Assembly (NCBI RefSeq): GCF_032854445.1
Contig: NC_088302.1
Location: forward strand, 8,925,338 to 8,989,337
Length of the DNA: 64,000 nt
Direction of reading: 5' to 3'
Origin: Liolophura sinensis
Lineage: Eukaryota; Mollusca; Polyplacophora; Chitonida; Chitonidae
The first letter of the stretch is position 1; each line of letters opens with the position of its first letter. Under the pieces are notes generated by a model that worked only from the letters and a program-made list of their open reading frames with translations, made no database searches and was not told the origin of the DNA. The position numbers and the translations under genes were made by a program. Shown here piece after piece: positions 57,001-64,000 of the stretch.

Positions 57001-58030
57001 AGGAACGTGCTTCATATAAACATATACCAGGACGTTAGGAAAAAGCTATTGCCATTGCTACCCTGGCCGTTTTTCTAGGATATCTAACAAAACAACAACA
57101 CATGTTTAATATAATGAGATGCAACAGGTGTAAATGGGGAGGACAATACCCCTGGGGCGGGTCAAGACTCAATACAGCCACATGTGTACAGTGATAGAGG
57201 CATTAACCCCTCCTGGTCTGCGCCTAAATGTGGTTAATTATGCTGAGGCATTTGAATAAACTTGAGCAGGGTTAAGATAAGATTGAAGATATGGTTAGGA
57301 TATTTGCATATGCACTTAAATGCTAATTGTTAAGAGACTCGTTTGCTGACATTTCTTTTCGTAGCGAGAGGGTTAATTAATACACAACAATTTCCACATT
57401 TCACACAAAAGTATGCTTTTATTATTGTAATTAATGGGTTAACATTTATATTGGTAAAATTTTACCGGTCATGTGTAAGCCATTACCTTAACATTTACTC
57501 CAAAAGATGCAGCCTAGATTTTTAGTCTTCATTCATGCATGATTTCCTTTAAGAAATTAAAGTAATGATTTAATAGACATGATTTAAAAAACACAAGCGT
57601 CTTACAAGGTCAAATGTAAACGTTCAGCCATCTGAGGGTAAAAAAGGGATCCACCCGTACGTGAACATGTACATGTTTACCGACTGTTACTATCGCAATA
57701 TAAAAGATTACTATTTCAAGTAAGAAATACCTGTTCATCTTATGAATGTGGAATGTTTACGGTGAAAGCTAAACATTTACACAATATGTGAGCGTTTAAT
57801 ATGAATTCTAACCTTGTAGGAATGTACGGCAGCTCTAATAAAATGATTTTAATTATTGAAAATATTATGATGCATTGTCGTTATTTATGGAAAATATTAA
57901 ACAACTGTGTTAGACCTTCAAAATACTTTTATTTAGAAACCTTTGTAGGACAGTTCTGTTAAATTTTTTAATGGGAATTATTAAACATGTGCCATTTTTT
58001 TATCGTCATAGTTTTAACTGAAAACGTTGT
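54062..58030. other. Unassigned DNA
   Basis: No SINE, PLE or array sequence recognised across nearly 4 kb. Short frames on both strands lack motifs. A possible splice donor (CCCATCAGGTAGGTACT) occurs at about 56,866-56,882. Confidence 0.45.
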
Positions 58031-58351
58031 GTGGCTGTAATAGGTGTTCACAAATTGTTTTACAAGAAGATATGTATATTTTACATGGATTTTAACTGGG
58101 AACGTAATAGGCGTATGATAAGCATTTACAAATGGGTTTTAAGTGCATATATTTCATACGCAGATCTTTCCACCTTGATTTTAACTGGAATATTGTCGCG
58201 CCCAACTCCCGGGAGAGTTGTCATTGTAGGAAATTCTGTAATAAATCTTCAAACATATGATCCCAGAGGAAGAACTGATATTCGAGTTGACGGTACTCTA
58301 ATAACAAACAGGGTTCCTGGGCGCTGTAATAAATATAAGACAGTAAATTGA
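58031..58351 (+). other. 106-codon plus frame of unknown meaning
   Basis: The frame ends with polar sequence including GRVVIVGNSVINLQTYDPRG and RTDIRVDGTLITNRVPGR. Its first half overlaps a short dispersed repeat (TTTACAAATGGGTT type) that is also seen at 60,000-60,050. No domain is recognised, so I do not call it a gene. Confidence 0.2.
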
Positions 58352-58504
58352 TCTAAAGAAATAAAAGACTCATAGAGAACAGAGATTGGGAATACAGTTT
58401 TAGATGTTACAACTGTTACAATAAAAAGTTACAATAAAATTAACAAACAATAGCTCACGCGAGTTGAATACACGAATCGCGAAAAGTTAAATTATCCCTG
58501 AGTA

Positions 58505-58715
58505 CTTCTATCATCTTCCAGTTACCAGATAGGCAGGGTAAGCTTCTATCTCTTCCAGTTACCAGATAGGCAGGGTAAGCTTCTATCATCTTCCAGTTAC
58601 CAGATAGGCAGGGTAAGCTTCTATCGTTTTCCAGTTACCAGATAGGCAGAGTAAGCTTCTATCGTTTTCCAGTTACTAGATAGGCAGGGTAAGCTTTTAT
58701 CATCTTCCAGTTCCT
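58505..58715. repeat. 38-bp minisatellite, five copies plus a partial
   Basis: Units start at 58,505, 58,543, 58,580, 58,618 and 58,656, with a partial one at 58,694. Each contains TTCCAGTTACCAGATAGGCA with small changes; the second is one base short. Units 4 and 5 share a GTTTT variant, which suggests that one copied the other. Confidence 0.95.
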
Positions 58716-60204
58716 AATATAGTGAAAAGGAGCTAATGCATAATAAACTAGATATGAAAACTAATATCGTCATAACTGGTGGTATGATCAGTTCAGATAA
58801 GATAATATGCATCTCCCAATATACCTGATTTTCAGCGTCGTAAATAGGCCTGTGTAGTTATATGAACTACTAGGACAGAAACAGAATAAACCGAAATTGG
58901 TGGAAGGTTCAGTCAAAGTTACATAAATAACACATCTCTCCAGTATCATCTCGTCCTCATTTGTCGTGATCTCTACGAACACTGGCAGAAATCGAGGTGA
59001 CACTTTAACAAGTCGTCGACAGCTAGATTCTCTTCCAAACGTCGGTCTATAAACTCGTTGGGAATCCCCAAGGAACAGCCCATTAACATCCGCCAATTGG
59101 TGGAAGTGACAGTAGATTGGGTAAACTCCGGCTTCACACCTCAGGTATTGTTCGAGGAAAATTAATAATGAAGGATCTCATGACTGGCATAGTGAGAAGT
59201 AGGTTACTAACTTCCACCCGCATAGATTCGTAGTATAAATGCTATGTTATTAAGCCAGTGTAATCACTGTCTATATGATAGGCAGTGAAATGTACAACTG
59301 GGATTCCACCGAGTCTAGTGATTTCGCATTGATCTACATAGTATGAATAATATAATTAGCCATGTGCTTGGTCTACCGATATTTCTATACCAGCAACAAA
59401 AACGTGCTGTGTAATTCAACTTACAGTGGGATGACCCTAATCCGCACTAAGCTGTGGCTGTGCCACCTCAGGTCGGATAGGTTGAAGTGAACATTTTTTG
59501 ATATTCTCCCGAAATGCCCACCTTGAAGCTTCACGGGCTCTGTATTTATACTAAAAGGTCACGAGCCATGATGTGGCATTGAACCAATCAAAATCCTTCA
59601 CACCATGCGGGATTCCAGCAGTGCATCATTCTCTGTGGCAACACTTACGCTGCACGTGAGCAGGGTCGAGACATGATGGCAGTCAACATTTCAGTCCGTG
59701 TTCCCCATGTAGGAAAAAGAAGGAAACCAGGCGGAATAAAGCCTGTAGAGAGGTATTTCATGTCAAGTTCAGATCGGCTTGAAATGTTTGTTACTCGAAC
59801 ATAAGTAGATAATATACACACCTGCCGTAATTCCATAAATGTTGCTGTGTGTTTGACAAGCAAACATCAGTGCAACAACAACCTGAATATAAATCAAACT
59901 AGAACTCCGTGGGTATGTCAGACCAACAACTTTAATAACTAGAGTTGAACAACAGCCAGAAGTAACGGCAGAAAGCCCTGTCGTTACAATATTGTAAATG
60001 TATGATAGGTATTTACAAATTGGTTCTATCTTGAGTTATTATGTGTGCATGGTGGGTCTTTTAACCGGAAACATTACAAGTGTATAATAATGGACGCTGA
60101 AGTCCTGTAGCAATAATAACTTTTGATTTGAACTCTACGAAGTTAAACATAATTATAAGCAAGAAAAAACGTGTTCAGTTTTTCTCCGGGAATTACCTTA
60201 CTGA
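58716..60204. other. Unassigned DNA
   Basis: A 102-codon minus frame (58,788-59,096) has no recognisable domain. Copies of the TTTACAAATTGGTT-type repeat lie near 60,000-60,050. Nothing else is recognised. Confidence 0.45.
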
Positions 60205-60405
60205 TTTATTTATTTCATTGGTGTTTTACGCCGTACTCAAGAATATTTCAATTATTCGACTGCGGCTAGCATTATGAGGGGAGGAAACCTCCGACCATCG
60301 TAAGGTTGCTGACTAAACCCAGAGCCAGCATGAGCTGGACGAATTCACTGCATTCGTGGGAGGCGCCGTGCTGGCGCGTTCACCACCGTGGCCACGGAGG
60401 CACTC
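60205..60405 (-). mobile_element. SINE-1, minus strand
   Basis: It begins TTTATTTATTTCATTGGTGT and continues TTTTACGCCGTACTCAAGAA, then a shortened centre, ending CACCGTGGCCACGGAGGC at the tRNA head. Nearly full length with internal deletions. Confidence 0.85.
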
Positions 60406-61119
60406 CACCTTATTGAAAAGTTCCTGAAAAAGTGTTCAGCCTCCGCAACTACGTGAAGTATAAGACTATAAAATTCAACAAATACAGCCTGCCAATCGCC
60501 GTGATTGATGTGCAAGCTTTGCCAGAACTTACCAAGCAGTGATTAGATACTCAAGTGCTGCTTTCGCAGACACATCCAACTGCCCAACTCAGTTTGGCTA
60601 TTGACAGTTTAAATTTCATGGCTGTTGCATCTCGCGGGTTCTTTGTTTCTAGTCTAGAAGTGCTGAAGGGCTGAGAACTAGGTTGACGTGACCAAGTTGG
60701 AGCTGCAAAAGAAGTCCTGTATTCTATAATCCATGGCCTACAGAGGGTTACCTTGTGAGCTTTCTGTCGCTATCATGGCAAATAATCTTGGTTTGCCAAG
60801 GGAAATGTTGATCCACTATACGTTTCCTTGTCAAGTCTGCTAGTCTTGATCTTAGCAGTTGGCTTTCTACCACGCATACTCTGGCTGTGTCTTGACATTT
60901 GACAGGTCATTATATTTGCAGTCTATGGCAGTTTGTGGCGCTATTCAGCACTAATTGGGTCTGTCAGTTACATTTATATAACCTTTTGATAAGGCAAAAG
61001 AAATTAAGTTATACAGGCTTAGTTAGTGTTGCATTACTCGGGATATGAAAACTGACACATAAATATGTAGTGGACAGAGTCACAATGTCTTAATCTTTAC
61101 CCCTGATGCATTATTTTAA
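60406..61119. other. Unassigned DNA
   Basis: Nothing recognised between the reversed SINE-1 and the X copy. Confidence 0.45.
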
Positions 61120-61360
61120 TATTATTGTATGTTAAACACAGCATTTTGAATAATTCTAGACGGGTGACGGCGAATAAACTCCAATTAACATTACTGCATT
61201 TTTTTACGTAATTTTGAATAAGCGGTGGTGCTGGGGGAATGAAGCATTTACATGAACAGTTATAATAAAATCCGGACTGAGGTAAATTCACAAGTGGCCA
61301 GATATCACACTGTCTTCGCTGCTCTGCTTTTACACTCAATGCTGTACGTCTTTAATTATA
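61120..61360 (+). repeat. Repeat X 3' half copy
   Basis: AACACAGCATTTTGAATAAT, TTACATGAACAGTTATAATA, GAGGTAAATTCACAAGTGGC and ATCACACTGTCTTCGCTGCT match X and the related sequence at 2,270-2,470. Confidence 0.5.
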
Positions 61361-61485
61361 TTTAATGGTTAGCACTAAAAACATTTGCGAGAGAGGAACG
61401 GGAGGTTATTTAACGAAAGTAGATACTGGTCAAGTTTACATTTGTGCATAAGAGGCTATGGCACAGTAGGAAGGATTATACAAAT

Positions 61486-61506
61486 TCTCTCTCTCTCTCT
61501 CTCTCT
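61486..61506. repeat. (TC)n microsatellite, 21 bp
   Basis: An uninterrupted TC run immediately 5' of CTCAGGTTCCGGATGGCG and the SINE-2 fragment. No other function can be read. Confidence 0.9.
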
Positions 61507-61547
61507 GCTCAGGTTCCGGATGGCGAGAATAGCAAGGTGAGAGCAAG

Positions 61548-61635
61548 GAAACAGAACTGGTTGGCCCGGTGTTAGCATAATGTGACTGGGTGGGGTGTCA
61601 TGTCTGGTGTCTGTGATTTATGTGCGTGGACGGAT
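61548..61635 (+). mobile_element. SINE-2 3' part fragment
   Basis: GGTTGGCCCGGTGTTAGCAT, AATGTGACTGGGTGGGGTGT and CATGTCTGGTGTCTG match, from memory of the family, the 3' half of the same SINE type as 53,040-53,235. There is no overlap between the two pieces in this window, so the link is recall rather than alignment. Confidence 0.45.
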
Positions 61636-62053
61636 ATTCACAAGCTAAGACATAACGACCCTCGTCCCCAATCAAAGTCAAAATGCAGTAGAATAAAAAA
61701 CACAGTTTAAACTAAAATAATTTTCGAATTTATCTCAGCTGCAAGGAACTAGCTAAACGTACACAAATATGCAAAAAAAAAACAACAACACGTAGAACAC
61801 ACTGATGTGTGTACTCGTTGTAAAACCGTAATAATTTCCTTAAGGATACTAGAAATATACTCTCCCAAAAAAGAAACGCAACATCCGATTCGTTTTATCC
61901 AAATATGAATTTTTCAACATAATCTTAAATACAAAAATAAGCATCACATCACACTGAAATTTTCCACACTGGTTGTTCAGACTTTTAAGTTAATTACAAT
62001 GTCAAAATTTATCACATTAAAGTCCATAGCACTCAGATGACGTCACTGCAAAG

Positions 62054-62995
62054 TCAATATCTGCTATGCCCACCATTAACCCGTAACACAGCGCGAATCC
62101 GTCTCGTCATAGACATGATCAATCGGCGAATACGGTTTTGCGGAATTCTTCTCCATTCTTTTCCCAAGTCATCCCACAAATGTTCTATTGGGTTCAAATC
62201 TGGTGATTTGGACGGCGAGGGTAGCACTGTTACGTTCTGGTTCTTCAGAAAGTCAACCGTAGCACGAGCTGTATGTGGCCGAGCGTTGTCGTGCTGAAAA
62301 ACTCCCCTACGAAGGTCCATTATGGGCAGCATGTGTGGCGTCAAAACCTCATCTCTGTATCGAGCGGCGTTAAGGTTGCCTGGGATGTGCACCAGTTGAG
62401 ATTTTCGGGCGTATGATATGGCACCCCACACCATCACACTTCCTCCACCGAAATTGTCGACTTCAAGGACGCACTTCCTTGCGAACCTCTCATTTCGGCG
62501 TCTGTAGACGCGTGTACGGCCATCTTTTTTCTCCAGCATGAATCTGGATTCATCGCTGAACCAGACTCGCCTCCAATTTCGCAGATTCCAGTCCCTTAAT
62601 CTGTTGCACCATCGTACCCTTGCGCGTCGATGCTGTTGTCTCAGTACTACGCCAAAGTAAGGACGTCTGGGACGTAAGCCGTTTTCACGGAGATGGTTCC
62701 TGACTGTCTGTGCCGATATTCGTCGGAGACCTGGGACATTTGATGCTGTTTCTGTTGCGGTTCGGTTTCTGAGATGAAGTAACCGGATAAAACGGTCTTG
62801 GGCTGTCTCTGTTGTGACCCTAGGTCGGCCATAACGTTGACGGTCAGCTGTTGAACCGGATTGCTGGTACCGTTGCCAGAGCCGGGAAATCGTGCTCCGG
62901 TGAACATGATAAAGTCTAGCGACTGCATTCTGTGATTCACCAGCGAGGAGTCGACCAATGACGATGTTCCGGGTAGCGGTGTCTAGTCTTGGCAT
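62054..62995 (-). CDS. Tc1-family DD34E transposase, intact
   Basis: The protein has 313 residues and should catalyse cut-and-paste movement of the surrounding transposon in the nucleus. Residues about 5-50 and 60-110 fit the paired helix-turn-helix DNA-binding region, with a GRPR linker at 56-59. The catalytic core holds the three acidic residues: D148 in WFSDESRF, D236 in FQHDNARPH and E271 in SPDLNPIEHLW. There are 34 residues between the second and third, which is the Tc1 DD34E spacing. The motif GGGSVMVWGAIS (183-194) is also typical of Tc1. No stop or frameshift interrupts it, and the length is slightly short of the roughly 340 residues usual for Tc1. The ATG chosen is the first in the frame after the 5' terminal repeat and lies 58 bp from a TATA-like box. 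Activity is inferred from intact motifs and cannot be shown from sequence. Confidence 0.93.
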   Translation of the reverse strand: MPRLDTATRNIVIGRLLAGESQNAVARLYHVHRSTISRLWQRYQQSGSTADRQRYGRPRVTTETAQDRFIRLLHLRNRTATETASNVPGLRRISAQTVRNHLRENGLRPRRPYFGVVLRQQHRRARVRWCNRLRDWNLRNWRRVWFSDESRFMLEKKDGRTRVYRRRNERFARKCVLEVDNFGGGSVMVWGAISYARKSQLVHIPGNLNAARYRDEVLTPHMLPIMDLRRGVFQHDNARPHTARATVDFLKNQNVTVLPSPSKSPDLNPIEHLWDDLGKEWRRIPQNRIRRLIMSMTRRIRAVLRVNGGHSRY

Positions 62996-63052
62996 ATCTT
63001 GGCAGGTTGGAGAAGCAACTTAGTGACTGAATTCAACGGAACGGTTATGTGT

Positions 63053-63060
63053 CTTTTATA
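63053..63060 (-). promoter_or_regulatory. TATA-like box of the Tc1 transposase
   Basis: TATAAAAG on the minus strand lies 58 bp upstream of the transposase ATG and inside the transposon. It is a plausible core promoter. The start site is not visible, so this rests on motif and position only. Confidence 0.45.
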
Positions 63061-63323
63061 CCCATTAAATCCGCTTAAAAATACGGCATGATTCGCAGGT
63101 GCAACTGTCCTAAGTTTTTCTCTACGAATCCCTCGCGCAGCGTTACACAAAGGCCGACCCTTAAGTCACGTGTGACCAACAGACACTATCTGGTGTTTAA
63201 ATTCAATTATCGTACATTTACATTATAATATGATCATGTTGTCATGTCTCAATCACGCCAATTTTTTGAAGAATTTATGATTGATCTTTTGGGGGGATGT
63301 TGCGTTTCTTTTTTGGGAGAGTA

Positions 63324-64000
63324 TATTTATAATACTCAAACATGTCGTGAAAAGGTATTTTATCTTAATTGTTCTGAAAAAAACTGCTGGGAAATGTTTA
63401 CTACTGCATCCCCAGATGGCATCCATGTTGTAGGATTAAAGCTGTTATTTGTCTTCGCATATATGTATACAAAGATCCACATGCTTGTGTGGACAGCGAT
63501 CGTTAAAAACAGTGGTGGATAGGTTATAGACAAATGCTAACAGGACGCTATAAAGACTGATCACAGGCATGCGTAATCCTAGCAGGTAATCTCCCTCAGT
63601 AAGAATATCCCCTTAATCAGTGCGAACGAAGACAACACGATTGGTTTAGTTCACAACGAGTTATACGTTTCGTCAGATTTATAATTCGAATGCGGTTAAC
63701 GGACAGGAAAGGTGGAGAATATAATGTGAATAAATATGTGACCAGATTCCACCCCGGAGCAATTCTAGTGTCCTTAAATGTTTAACGATTAGCTGAGTAA
63801 CACCTCAAATGTAGTGGTCGAGTGGAGCAAATCTGCTGCCCTTCAGAAATGTCCTATGAACACTTGTGTGTCCAGAAATTCTTGTCTAACATGCAGAATG
63901 TACCACCATAGTATGAAATTTTATTGCACCGATAAATTGTACTTTGAACTACCGACTCACATTGTTGTATATTCTGGATATTTTATCATGAAATCATGCA
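63324..64000. other. Unassigned DNA right of the Tc1 transposon
   Basis: A plus frame that crosses the right terminal repeat (63,244-63,522) is partly transposon sequence and not a gene. No other feature is seen. Confidence 0.45.

Larger units (their letters stand above)
61860..63321 (-). mobile_element. Complete Tc1/mariner-type DNA transposon
   Basis: The element is 1,462 bp. It begins with CTCTCCCAAAAAAGAAACGC at 61,860 and ends with the exact reverse complement at 63,321. The two terminal inverted repeats are 27 bp each (61,860-61,886 and 63,295-63,321) and match perfectly. A TA dinucleotide lies directly outside each end (61,858-61,859 and 63,322-63,323), as expected for the TA target duplication of this superfamily. 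One transposase gene fills the interior on the minus strand. Identical termini, a TA target and an unbroken transposase suggest a fairly recent insertion. Confidence 0.93.

Noticed and set aside
62037-62297. Plus frame over the Tc1 element
   Set aside because: It is a shadow of the transposase gene on the other strand.

Overview
The window is eukaryotic and almost entirely repetitive, and its SINE and Penelope-like repeats suggest a lophotrochozoan, most likely a mollusc (perhaps a bivalve). The reasons are: no dense run of genes on either strand, many degenerate ORFs under about 120 codons, several tRNA-derived SINE families of a style common in molluscs, Penelope-like reverse transcriptase remnants, a Ty3/gypsy remnant and a Tc1 transposon. 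The species call is inference. I recognise no complete host gene. The only intact coding gene is the Tc1-type transposase at 62,054-62,995 (minus strand).

Layout. 1-4.3 kb: unassigned DNA with a few short copies of a dispersed repeat (called X here). 4.3-6.0 kb: a Penelope-like element (PLE-B) on the minus strand. 6.2-10.4 kb: a decayed Ty3/gypsy retrotransposon on the minus strand (gag zinc finger, protease, reverse transcriptase, RNase H, integrase), cut at its 3' side by a Penelope-like tail (PLE-A) and carrying a SINE-1 copy downstream. 10.6-13.8 kb: unassigned, AT-rich.

13.9-53.0 kb: the main structure is a degenerate array of about 39 kb with a period near 5.6 kb. The same marker block recurs at about 17.08, 22.75, 28.48, 35.60, 41.08, 46.69 and 52.37 kb. 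A full unit reads: SINE-1 fragment, X, PLE-A, S0, S1, S2, S3, S4, S5, S6, S7, SINE-1 (reversed), S8. The S names are mine. Reference positions are S0 25,446-26,300; S1 20,190-20,640; S2 20,640-21,240; S3 21,240-21,650; S4 21,650-22,370; S5 22,370-22,640; S6 22,640-23,560; S7 23,560-23,920 (related to S1); S8 24,510-24,940. Units 1-5 run head to tail. In units 6 and 7 (41.7-53.0 kb) the S1-S4 blocks are reversed while S5-S6 keep their direction. A 1.5-kb piece of unit 7 also occurs reversed at 18.6-20.2 kb. Later insertions mark individual units: SINEs, a nested PLE-B, and a 424-bp element flanked by TTAA.

53.0-61.8 kb: a second SINE family, a perfect 24-bp minisatellite (53,918-54,061), a 38-bp minisatellite (58,505-58,715) and otherwise unassigned DNA. 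61,860-63,321: a structurally complete Tc1/mariner transposon with perfect 27-bp terminal repeats and TA at both ends. The window then runs out in unassigned sequence.

Most of what works together here is mobile-element machinery. Short reading frames inside the 5.6-kb unit recur in several copies, but none is open in every copy. I therefore treat the array as duplicated, probably non-coding or pseudogenised DNA.
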